The notes below the pieces were generated by a model. That model ran no database searches, had not been told where the DNA came from, and saw only the letters and a program-made list of their open reading frames with translations. A program made the position numbers and the translations under genes. Shown one piece after another: positions 1 through 5,034 of a DNA stretch of 5,920 bases; the first letter of the stretch is position 1; every line of letters begins with the position of its first letter. Source of the DNA: Actinomycetota bacterium (GTDB taxonomy: Bacteria > Actinomycetota > Thermoleophilia > Solirubrobacterales > 70-9); the NCBI GenBank assembly GCA_018268695.1, contig JAFDWD010000895.1:1-5920 (forward strand), read 5' to 3'.

Positions 1-1
1 C

Positions 2-100
2 CACAAAGTCCAGCCGATGACCGCCGAAGTCTCCGGGGTTTCGAACGGGGCGAAAGTCTCGGTGGTCGTGGGCGAGGACAATGTCCCGGCGGAAGGTTGA
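2..100 (+). CDS. C-terminal end of an unidentified protein (partial; possibly LCP/LytR-type)
   Basis: An open frame enters from the left edge and ends at TGA 98-100, giving the last 32 residues of a protein (begins HKVQPMT, ends NVPAEG). The piece is a likely beta strand segment (GAKVSVVVGEDN) followed by a short tail. The pattern 'GA-V-VVVG-D' near a C terminus recalls the last strand of the LytR_C domain found at the end of LytR-CpsA-Psr proteins, which attach polysaccharides to peptidoglycan; such a gene would fit the neighbourhood. This is a weak resemblance over a short stretch and is inference only. The frame is supported mainly by its 20-base overlap with the next gene, whose ribosome site lies inside it. 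Confidence 0.5.
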   Translation, partial: HKVQPMTAEVSGVSNGAKVSVVVGEDNVPAEG

Positions 101-524
101 CGCGGGCGTCGTCGTCTTCGCGCTGCTCGTCGTCGCCACCGTCGCTGCCTTCGCCTACGCCCAACGGGTGAAGCGCGACCCGCTGCTGGTCGACCGGGTC
201 GAAATCGGCCACAAGAAATCCAACGCCTTCACTCCCGGGCGGTCCTGCGAGCGGCGGATCAAGCTGAAGTTCCGCACCACGACGACGAACGACCACGGCA
301 CCGTGGAGATCGTCCGGCCCGGCGGGGAACTGGTGCGGGTGCTGGCGAAGAAGGACTTCCTGAAGCGGTACCGCATCCACACCTACTACTGGGATGGCAA
401 GAACGGCAAGGGCGTGATCCAGCCGCCCGGGCGCTACCGGCTGCGGGTGTTGCTGGAAGACGAAGGCCGTGAGCTGACCCTGCCGGGGACGATCCGCCTG
501 CACAAGCGGGGGCCCCGCTGTTGA
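81..524 (+). CDS. Membrane-anchored FlgD-like Ig-fold protein
   Basis: A 147-residue protein with one N-terminal membrane segment (about residues 8-28, after the basic MSRRK), so probably a signal anchor that leaves the rest outside the membrane. Residues about 72-127 match the pattern of the FlgD Ig-like fold: a strand with 'VEIVRPGGELVRVL', then the WDGKN turn at 104-108, then G-V-I-PPGRYRLRVLL. In such proteins this WDG...G...PG-Y pattern marks a beta-sandwich used for binding or structure, not catalysis. Two cysteines (56 and 147, the last residue) could form an extracytoplasmic disulfide. The ATG is preceded by GAGG at 74-77, close to the start. The gene overlaps its upstream neighbour by 20 bases, and its TGA overlaps the TTG start of the polymerase gene, so it is probably co-translated with it. 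No flagellar gene is near; a role in polysaccharide assembly is inferred from context. The function is unknown. Confidence 0.85.
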   Translation: MSRRKVDAGVVVFALLVVATVAAFAYAQRVKRDPLLVDRVEIGHKKSNAFTPGRSCERRIKLKFRTTTTNDHGTVEIVRPGGELVRVLAKKDFLKRYRIHTYYWDGKNGKGVIQPPGRYRLRVLLEDEGRELTLPGTIRLHKRGPRC

Positions 525-2029
525 GCGCCTTCCTCTCCGGCGCGGGGCTGGTGATCGCCGCCGCCTGTGCCGCCGCCTCGATCCTCCTGCCCGCGGGGCG
601 ACCGCGCTCGGCGGCGATGCTGACGGCGCTGGTCCTCTTCCCGCTCCTGATCCTCGGGGACCAGTGGCACAACCATCAGATCGTCGAGCTACGCCACAGC
701 GAGGCGAAAGCAGCGGTCGCGCTCGTCGCCGGCCTCGTCCTGGTCGTCGCGCTCGCCTGGGTGTTCCGCCGGTGGCCGGTGCTGATGCCGCTGGCGATCA
801 TCGGCACGCTCCCGTTCCGCATCCCGCTCGAATCGGGCGGGGAAACGGCGAACCTGCTGGTGCCGCTCTACGTCGTCATCGGCGCCGGCGTGGTGGCCTC
901 GGTCTTCCTGCCGCCGCCCGCCGAGAAGCGCCGCCCGCGCTGGGTGGCGAAAACGCTGGCGATCTTCGTCGTCCTCTACGCGCTGCAGGCGCTCTATTCC
1001 GAGGACTACTCGAAAGGCCTGCAGGAAGTCTGCTTCTTCCTCGTCCCCTTCACGCTCGCCTACATCCTCCTGCGCGAGCTGCCCTGGGATCGCCGCCTGC
1101 TCACCTGGGCGCTCATCCTGGTCACGGTCGAGGCGGTCGCCTTCGTGCTGATTGGCAGCGTCGAGTACGCGAGCCGCAGCCTCTTCTGGAACGAGGCGGT
1201 GATCCGCTCGAACGAATTCCACACCTACTTCCGGGTCAACTCGATCTTCTGGGACCCGAACATCTACGGGCGCTATCTGGCGCTGGTGCTGGTGGTCCTG
1301 ACCGCGGCGGCGCTCTGGATCCGGCAGCGGCGCCCGTTCTGGCTCGTCTGCGGGGCGATCCTGGTCCTCTGGCTGGGCCTTGCCCAGACCTTCAGCCAAT
1401 CGAGCTTCGTCGCCCTGCTGGCGGGCCTCGCGGTGCTGGCGGCGCTGCGCTGGTCGTGGCGCTGGACCGCCGGCGTCGTCGTGGTGGGGATCGTCGGCGC
1501 GGCGCTGGTGGTGCTCTTCGTCGGCGGCTCGGGCAAGATCACCGCGGACAAGTTCAACGTCGACACCTCGGGGCGTTCGCACCTGATCTCCGGCGGCGCC
1601 GAACTCTTCTCCGAGCGCCCGCTCTGGGGCTTCGGGTCGGGCTCCTTCCAGAAGGCCTACACCAACCACCTGGAAACCGACAAGAAGGCGCCGGTGACGA
1701 TCTCCCATACCGAGCCGATCACGGTCGTCGCCGAGCAGGGCCTGATCGGCCTGGCCGCCTACCTCGCCCTGATCGTCGTCTCGCTCTGGACGATGGCGGC
1801 GGGCCTCTGGGCGCGCGGCCCCGACCGTGACCCGATGTACGTCTTCATCGCCCGCGCCGCGGTCCTCGCCGCCTTCGTCGCCCTCCTGGTCCACACGCTC
1901 GCCTACGCCGGGTTCTTCCAGGACCCCATAACTTGGGTCCTGATGGCGATTGGTGCATCGCTCGCGGCCGCGCGCACCGGCGCGCCCGATCGCACCGCGG
2001 GAGCGACCACAGTCCCCGACGCCGCCTAG
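521..2029 (+). CDS. O-antigen polymerase/ligase family membrane protein (Wzy-type)
   Basis: A 502-residue, very hydrophobic protein with about 11-12 membrane segments. The middle and C-terminal parts show the Wzy_C/O-antigen ligase pattern: 'RVNSIFWDPNIYGRYL' (238-253), 'TFSQSSFVALLAGL' (290-303), then a large outer loop (about 335-400) with 'GRSHLISGGAELF', 'PLWGFGSGSF' and 'SHTEPITVVAEQGLIGLAAY'. Proteins of this class join undecaprenyl-linked sugar repeat units, or transfer finished chains to an acceptor, on the outer face of the membrane. Polymerase and ligase cannot be told apart by sequence alone; a flippase gene directly downstream favours polymerase. The start is TTG at 521, overlapping the previous stop as TTGA; no other start gives as good an N-terminal membrane helix, and the GC-rich purine run at 507-512 may serve as a weak ribosome site. 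The C-terminal tail of about 20 residues is polar and probably unstructured. Confidence 0.9.
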   Translation: MSAFLSGAGLVIAAACAAASILLPAGRPRSAAMLTALVLFPLLILGDQWHNHQIVELRHSEAKAAVALVAGLVLVVALAWVFRRWPVLMPLAIIGTLPFRIPLESGGETANLLVPLYVVIGAGVVASVFLPPPAEKRRPRWVAKTLAIFVVLYALQALYSEDYSKGLQEVCFFLVPFTLAYILLRELPWDRRLLTWALILVTVEAVAFVLIGSVEYASRSLFWNEAVIRSNEFHTYFRVNSIFWDPNIYGRYLALVLVVLTAAALWIRQRRPFWLVCGAILVLWLGLAQTFSQSSFVALLAGLAVLAALRWSWRWTAGVVVVGIVGAALVVLFVGGSGKITADKFNVDTSGRSHLISGGAELFSERPLWGFGSGSFQKAYTNHLETDKKAPVTISHTEPITVVAEQGLIGLAAYLALIVVSLWTMAAGLWARGPDRDPMYVFIARAAVLAAFVALLVHTLAYAGFFQDPITWVLMAIGASLAAARTGAPDRTAGATTVPDAA

Positions 2030-2039
2030 GCTTCCCGCC

Positions 2040-3599
2040 GTGTCCGGATACCTGCGCCGCCTGGCGACGACCGGCGCCGCCTACACGGCGGCGAGCATCC
2101 TCTCGAAGCTCATCGCGGTCGCGCTGCTGCCGCTCTACACGCGCCATCTCTCGCGGGCCGACTACGGCTACGCCGAAGTCCTCTTCGCCGCCGTCGTCAC
2201 GGCCAGCATCGTCGTCCGCCTCGGCCTGATCGAGGCGGTGCTGCGCTTCTACTACCGCGAGGACGAGGACCAGGCCCGGGTGGTCGGCGCCACCTTCTCC
2301 GGGCTCTTCTGGTTCGCGACGATCGGCGCGCTGATCGCCCTGCCCCTGGCCGGGCCGCTGGCGGAAGCACTCCTCGATCCCAAGCCGGCCGACCTGCACG
2401 GGGCGGTCGAACTCACCCGGATCGCGATCGGCGGCCTCTGGGTGGCGACGCTCTTCGAATACCTGCTGACCCTCTTCCGCCTCGACGAGCGGGCGCGCGC
2501 CTACTTCCTCACCACGATCGCCAACGTCCTCTCGACGATCGCGCTGACGATCGTCCTGGTCGTCGGGGTGGGGGAGGGTGCGCGCGGGCTCCTGCTCGGC
2601 TCCTACATCGTCGGCGCCGTCTTCGTCCTCGGGCTGATCTTCGAGCAGCGGCGCCGCCTCACCCTCCGCGTCGACCCGCCGCTGCTCAAACGGCTGCTCC
2701 GCTTCGGACTGCCGACGATGCCCGCCGAGGTCAGCCTCTACCTGCTCAACTTCGTCGACCGGCTGATCATCCTGCGGACCCTCGGTGCGGCGGAGGCGGG
2801 CGTCTACTCGGTCGGGGTCAAGTTCGCGCAGGCGGTCAACGTGCTCGTCCGCGGGTTCCAGCTCGCCTGGCCGCCGCTCGCCTACTCGATCCGCAACGAC
2901 GACGAGGCCCGCCGCACCTACGCCACCGTGATCACCCTCTTCCTCGCGGGCTGCACCTGGCTCGTGGTCGGGCTCTGGCTGCTCGCCCAGTACCTGATCC
3001 GCTTCTTCGTCGCGCCGAAATTCTTCGACGCCTACGAAGTCGTCGGGCTGATCGCCGCCGCGGTCACCCTGTACGCGCTCTACATGGTGATGGTGGTGAT
3101 CCTGGGACGGACCGGGCGGACCGAGTACAACCTCCCCGCGGCCCTTGCCGCCCTTGCCTCGAACGTCGCCCTCAACCTGATCCTGGTGCCGCCGCTGGGG
3201 ATCGTCGGTGCCGCCCTCGCGCTGGTCGGCTCCTACCTGGTCGTGATCGCGCTGATGTACGGGTTCACCCAGCGGCTCTTCCCGGTCCCCTACGAATGGG
3301 CTCGCCTCGCCCGTATCCTCTTCGTCGCCGCTGCGCTGGTCGCCTTCGGCGAGGTGGTGCTGCCGAGCGAGGGCTTCGCCGGGTTTGCCGGCCGCCTGGC
3401 GCTCGGCCTGCTCTTCCCGGTCATCCTCTTCGCAAGCGGCTTCTTCACCGCCGAAGAGCGCGGTTGGCTCGGCTACCTCCGCGACCCACGGCGACTGGCC
3501 GCGAGCTTCGCCGCGATCCGCTCCCGCCCCGCCGCCGTCGACGGCGATCCGGGCGAGATCTACGAAGCCGAGCGCATGGACGAAGACTCGAGGTTCTGA
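2040..3599 (+). CDS. Polysaccharide/lipid-linked oligosaccharide flippase (Wzx-type, MOP superfamily)
   Basis: A 519-residue protein from GTG 2040, with about 14 membrane helices. The N-terminal 'TTGAAYTAASILSKLIAVAL' followed by 'PLYTRHLSRADYGYAEVL' is the classic opening of polysaccharide transporters of the MATE/MOP superfamily, and the second half opens with 'FGLPTMPAEVSLYLLNFVDR' and 'GAAEAGVYSVGVKFA', the usual repeat of that motif. It is expected to flip undecaprenyl-diphosphate-linked repeat units to the outer face for the polymerase encoded just upstream. An in-frame ATG at 1950 would add 30 Arg/Pro-rich residues encoded within the polymerase gene's 3' end; this looks like out-of-frame read-through, so GTG 2040, ten bases after the polymerase stop, is preferred. 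No clear ribosome site precedes it, but TAGGCT lies 7 bases upstream. After the last helix there is a cytoplasmic tail of about 50 residues (468-519), rich in Arg first and then Asp/Glu, ending EAERMDEDSRF. Confidence 0.92.
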   Translation: MSGYLRRLATTGAAYTAASILSKLIAVALLPLYTRHLSRADYGYAEVLFAAVVTASIVVRLGLIEAVLRFYYREDEDQARVVGATFSGLFWFATIGALIALPLAGPLAEALLDPKPADLHGAVELTRIAIGGLWVATLFEYLLTLFRLDERARAYFLTTIANVLSTIALTIVLVVGVGEGARGLLLGSYIVGAVFVLGLIFEQRRRLTLRVDPPLLKRLLRFGLPTMPAEVSLYLLNFVDRLIILRTLGAAEAGVYSVGVKFAQAVNVLVRGFQLAWPPLAYSIRNDDEARRTYATVITLFLAGCTWLVVGLWLLAQYLIRFFVAPKFFDAYEVVGLIAAAVTLYALYMVMVVILGRTGRTEYNLPAALAALASNVALNLILVPPLGIVGAALALVGSYLVVIALMYGFTQRLFPVPYEWARLARILFVAAALVAFGEVVLPSEGFAGFAGRLALGLLFPVILFASGFFTAEERGWLGYLRDPRRLAASFAAIRSRPAAVDGDPGEIYEAERMDEDSRF

Positions 3600-3617
3600 G
3601 GCGCGAGCCGGATTTTC

Positions 3618-3635
3618 ACGGCGATTTGGCGCCGT
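3618..3635 (+). repeat. Perfect 6-bp inverted repeat between flippase and tatA
   Basis: ACGGCG (3618-3623) and CGCCGT (3630-3635) are exact inverted repeats around the 6-base loop ATTTGG. As RNA this makes a small GC hairpin 18 bases after the flippase stop, but no T run follows, so it is at best a weak terminator or processing site. It also lies just upstream of the presumed tatA -10 element, so it might be an operator instead. Short inverted repeats arise easily in GC-rich DNA. Confidence 0.35.
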
Positions 3636-3639
3636 AGTC

Positions 3640-3645
3640 CATACT
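3640..3645 (+). promoter_or_regulatory. Candidate -10 element of tatA (leaderless type)
   Basis: CATACT lies 7 bases before the tatA ATG (3653). It matches four of six positions of TATAAT. Because tatA has no Shine-Dalgarno sequence (the preceding bases are GGGTTCC), this spacing fits a leaderless transcript starting at or next to the A of ATG, an arrangement common in actinobacteria. No good -35 box is visible. Weak evidence; not proven. Confidence 0.3.
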
Positions 3646-3652
3646 GGGTTCC

Positions 3653-3832
3653 ATGTTCTCCCAGATCGGACCCCTCGAGATCGCCATCGTCGCGATCATC
3701 GCCCTGCTCGTCCTCGGTCCCAAGCGCCTGCCTGAGGCCGGCCGCGGGCTCGGCAAGAGCATGCGCGAGTTCAAAGGCGCGCTGACCGGCGATTCCGAGA
3801 AGTCCGAAGCCAAGACCGAATCGAAGGATTGA
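3653..3832 (+). CDS. tatA: Sec-independent (twin-arginine) protein translocase subunit TatA
   Basis: A 59-residue protein, MFSQIGPLEIAIVAIIALLV followed by LGPKRLPEAGRGLGKSMREF. It has the complete TatA/E plan: a short N-terminal membrane helix (about 6-22) with an acidic residue at its start (Glu9), the hinge LGPKRLPE (21-28), an amphipathic helix (about 28-45) with R-GLG-SM-EFK, and a charged Lys/Glu/Ser-rich tail. TatA oligomers form the membrane passage of the Tat pathway, which exports folded proteins carrying a twin-arginine signal. At 59 residues it is short even for TatA, and lacks the long tail of TatB. No tatC or tatB gene is in the window. It lies 53 bases after the flippase gene on the same strand, so it may be read from the operon, from its own promoter, or both. 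Its TGA directly abuts the stop codon of the convergent glycosyltransferase. Confidence 0.93.
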   Translation: MFSQIGPLEIAIVAIIALLVLGPKRLPEAGRGLGKSMREFKGALTGDSEKSEAKTESKD

Positions 3833-4753
3833 CTAGCCCAACTGGGCGGCCCGCTCCTTGATCCCGGCGCCGCGCCGGGGGAAAAGCGCCTGCCGCGCGT
3901 GGGCGCGGTAAATCTCCGCGGGCTGCCCGGGGATGACCGTCGCCGCGAGCGCGCGCAGGGCGTAGGACCAGGCGGTGAGGACCCGCACCGCGAGCGCCGC
4001 GACCCGGCCGTGGTGCTTGCGCATGTAGAGGTCGCGATTGCGGTGGAATTCGACGATCCGCGGCAGCCCGGCAGCGAGGTCTGAGGAGAGCTGGTCGTGG
4101 TGGACGGCGGCGGCACCGGGGACGAAGAGCTCATGCCATCCGGCCTCGGCGAGGCGCTTGGCGAAGTCGCACTCGTCGTAGTAGACGAAGAAGTCGGGGT
4201 CCATGAAGCCGGCCCGTGCGGCCGCCTCGCGACGAACCAGCAGCGCGCTCGATTGCGCCCAGTCGACCCGGCGCGTCACCTTGCCGGTGCTCTGCACGGT
4301 GAGCCACCGGTGGAGGAAAAGCGCCCCGGCGAGCGCCGTGCCGACGCCGGGAAAGCGCCACGCGCAGGGATAGGGCGCGCCGTCCGAGCCGAGCAGCTGC
4401 GGCGTCGCGGCGGCGGCCTCGGGATCGGCGTCGAGCGCCGCCATCAGGACCGAGGCCGCGCCGGGCTTCAGTTCGGAGTCCTCGTTCAGGAGGAGGCAGT
4501 AGCGGCCTTTGGCGCGTTCCATGAGGAGCGAGTCGTTTGCCGCCTTCCCCGCTGGCCGAGGCTGCTCGATCAGGTGGATGTCCCCGCCGAGAGCTCGCAC
4601 CGCGTCCGCCGAGCCATCGGTCGAGGCGTTGTCCAGCACCAGGATCTCCCGCTCGACCCCGGCCGGATGCGTCGCCTCGATCGCGGCGAGGCAGGCGAGC
4701 AGATAGTCCCGCCCGTTGGTATTCACGACGCAGTAGGAAAGGTCCACGGCCAA
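3833..4753 (-). CDS. Family 2 glycosyltransferase (WbbL/rhamnosyltransferase-like, GT-A fold)
   Basis: A 306-residue protein with the order of motifs of GT2 enzymes that build surface polysaccharides: 'SYCVVNTNGRDYLLACLAAI' (6-25, first strand and nucleotide site), 'ILVLDNASTDGS' (37-48), the metal/nucleotide-binding region 'LLLNEDSEL' (87-95, in place of the commoner NPDxxL), the acceptor/base region 'DFFVYYDECDFAKRLAEAGW' (187-206), and 'VPGAAAVHH' (211-219). The C-terminal 'FHRNRDLYMRKHHG' is also typical. It should move a sugar from a nucleotide donor to a lipid-linked acceptor at the cytoplasmic face; rhamnose is the common donor sugar in this subgroup, but the sugar cannot be read from sequence. 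A membrane-contact helix may lie near 252-275. The start is TTG at 4753; an in-frame GTG at 4747 (two codons in) is an equal alternative, with the GGGG at 4756-4759 (minus strand) as possible ribosome site for it. It is transcribed against the operon to its left. Confidence 0.92.
   Translation of the reverse strand: MAVDLSYCVVNTNGRDYLLACLAAIEATHPAGVEREILVLDNASTDGSADAVRALGGDIHLIEQPRPAGKAANDSLLMERAKGRYCLLLNEDSELKPGAASVLMAALDADPEAAAATPQLLGSDGAPYPCAWRFPGVGTALAGALFLHRWLTVQSTGKVTRRVDWAQSSALLVRREAAARAGFMDPDFFVYYDECDFAKRLAEAGWHELFVPGAAAVHHDQLSSDLAAGLPRIVEFHRNRDLYMRKHHGRVAALAVRVLTAWSYALRALAATVIPGQPAEIYRAHARQALFPRRGAGIKERAAQLG
3863..3879 (+). terminator. Candidate GC hairpin downstream of tatA (inside the convergent gene)
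   Basis: CCCGGCG (3863-3869), loop CCG, then CGCCGGG (3873-3879) form a perfect 7-bp stem 30 bases beyond the tatA stop. No T run follows on the plus strand (GGAAAAG follows), so if it ends the tatA transcript it would be a U-less terminator. It lies within the last codons of the minus-strand glycosyltransferase gene (AGIK-type C terminus), so the palindrome could simply reflect GC-rich coding sequence. Confidence 0.25.
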
Positions 4754-4759
4754 GTCCCC

Positions 4760-4765
4760 AAGATA
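4760..4765 (-). promoter_or_regulatory. Candidate -10 element for a leaderless glycosyltransferase mRNA
   Basis: Read on the minus strand, TATCTT occurs 6 bases before the TTG start at 4753. It keeps the three best-conserved -10 positions (TA...T). If used, transcription would begin at or within a base or two of the start codon. No convincing -35 box is found at the right distance. This competes with the longer-leader promoter proposed at 4822-4849. Confidence 0.22.
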
Positions 4766-4821
4766 GTTCGCTCCGGTCCAGCTGCTCGACCCGCTCCCTT
4801 CTTTCCGGTGTTCCTTATGCG

Positions 4822-4849
4822 CCTATAGGGCGGTTTTCGAACAGCGCAA
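4822..4849 (-). promoter_or_regulatory. Candidate sigma-70-like promoter for the minus-strand glycosyltransferase
   Basis: On the minus strand TTGCGC (4849-4844) and TATAGG (4827-4822) are separated by 16 bases; each matches four of six consensus positions. Transcription would start near 4815 and give a leader of about 60 bases. The -10 lies within the palindrome CCTATAGG (4822-4829), one of the few AT-rich spots of the intergenic region. Plausible by position and sequence but unproven. Confidence 0.3.
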
Positions 4850-4858
4850 GGTGCTTGG
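4848..4858 (+). repeat. Direct repeat AAGGTGCTTGG, copy 1
   Basis: An exact 11-base repeat of the sequence at 4971-4981, 123 bases apart within the divergent intergenic region. The copies flank the hairpin/inverted-repeat block, one on each side. Copy 1 runs into a tract of seven G (4857-4863). A chance 11-base match within 281 bases is unlikely (about 1 in 100 with even base use, somewhat higher in GC-rich DNA). It could be a regulator binding site or a remnant of a local duplication. Confidence 0.5.
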
Positions 4859-4864
4859 GGGGGT

Positions 4865-4893
4865 GGGCGCCGAGTGGAAGTTCGACGGTGCCC
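4865..4893 (+). repeat. Stem-loop in the divergent intergenic region
   Basis: GGGCGCCG (4865-4872) pairs with CGGTGCCC (4886-4893) as an 8-bp stem with a single G-U pair and a 13-base loop. It sits one base before the perfect inverted repeat at 4895-4920, giving two adjacent hairpins. The G-U pair makes the match perfect only in plus-strand RNA (on the minus strand it becomes an A-C mismatch), which would fit a structured leader for the rightward gene if transcription begins this far upstream. Confidence 0.4.
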
Positions 4894-4894
4894 T

Positions 4895-4920
4895 ACCGGT
4901 CAAAGTAGCGTCTGACCGGT
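4895..4920 (+). promoter_or_regulatory. Perfect 8-bp inverted repeat, candidate operator
   Basis: ACCGGTCA (4895-4902) and TGACCGGT (4913-4920) are exact inverted repeats with a 10-base spacer, placing the half-site centres 18 bases apart, which is under two helical turns. This layout suits a dimeric DNA-binding regulator controlling one or both divergent glycosyltransferase genes. A near copy of the half-site, ACCGTTCA, occurs at 4952-4959. The same repeat could also fold as an RNA hairpin. No regulator gene is present in the window to assign it to. Confidence 0.45.
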
Positions 4921-4970
4921 TGAGAGTCCTCTTACCATCAGGGTTTTCCACACCGTTCAGACCCGTACCG

Positions 4971-4981
4971 AAGGTGCTTGG
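4971..4981 (+). repeat. Direct repeat AAGGTGCTTGG, copy 2
   Basis: Second exact copy of the 11-base element at 4848-4858, located 54 bases before the TTG start of the rightward glycosyltransferase. Both copies have the same orientation. The TTGGCG that overlaps its right end resembles a -35 box, but no -10 lies at a normal distance. Confidence 0.5.
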
Positions 4982-5001
4982 CGCCCGGATTGAATAGGAC
5001 A

Positions 5002-5028
5002 ATGCAGACAAAACCCCTCCTTCCTTAG
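5002..5028 (+). promoter_or_regulatory. Candidate 8-codon upstream reading frame (MQTKPLLP-stop)
   Basis: ATG 5002 opens a frame of eight codons, MQTKPLLP, ended by TAG at 5026-5028. The context before the ATG, AGGACA, is identical to that before the ATG of the Ig-fold gene at 81. The stop lies six bases before the TTG (5035) of the family-4 glycosyltransferase and is in the same reading frame. Since that TTG has no ribosome site of its own (CTTCCTTAGTCCGCC precedes it), ribosomes ending here could re-start there. It could also be accidental, or the stop could be a mutation or sequence error in a longer N terminus. Confidence 0.35.
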
Positions 5029-5034
5029 TCCGCC

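Noticed and set aside
664..1830. Second plus-strand frame of 388 codons inside the polymerase gene
   Set aside because: Arg/Pro/Gly/Ala-rich, no domains; it is a +1-type shadow of the well-supported Wzy-like frame.
689..1894. Open minus-strand frame of 401 codons opposite the polymerase gene
   Set aside because: Its product is an Arg/Asp/Glu/Gln-rich string with no fold-like pattern, typical of the antisense shadow of a GC-rich membrane-protein gene.
1950..2039. Upstream ATG extending the flippase by 30 residues
   Set aside because: The extension is Arg/Pro-rich, overlaps the polymerase coding end by 80 bases and precedes a perfect MOP-family N terminus beginning at GTG 2040.
3836..3847. 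GCCCAACTGGGC as a bidirectional terminator at the tatA/glycosyltransferase junction
   Set aside because: The stem is only 4 bp with a 4-base loop and there is no T run on either strand; too weak to list as a terminator.
4097..4828. Plus-strand frame of 243 codons opposite the family-2 glycosyltransferase
   Set aside because: Low-complexity charged product without recognisable motifs; the minus strand has all GT2 motifs.
4920..4938. TTGAGA and TACCAT as a promoter for the family-4 glycosyltransferase
   Set aside because: Each box looks acceptable, but they are only 7 bases apart, far from the 16-18 needed; I could not assign a promoter for this gene.
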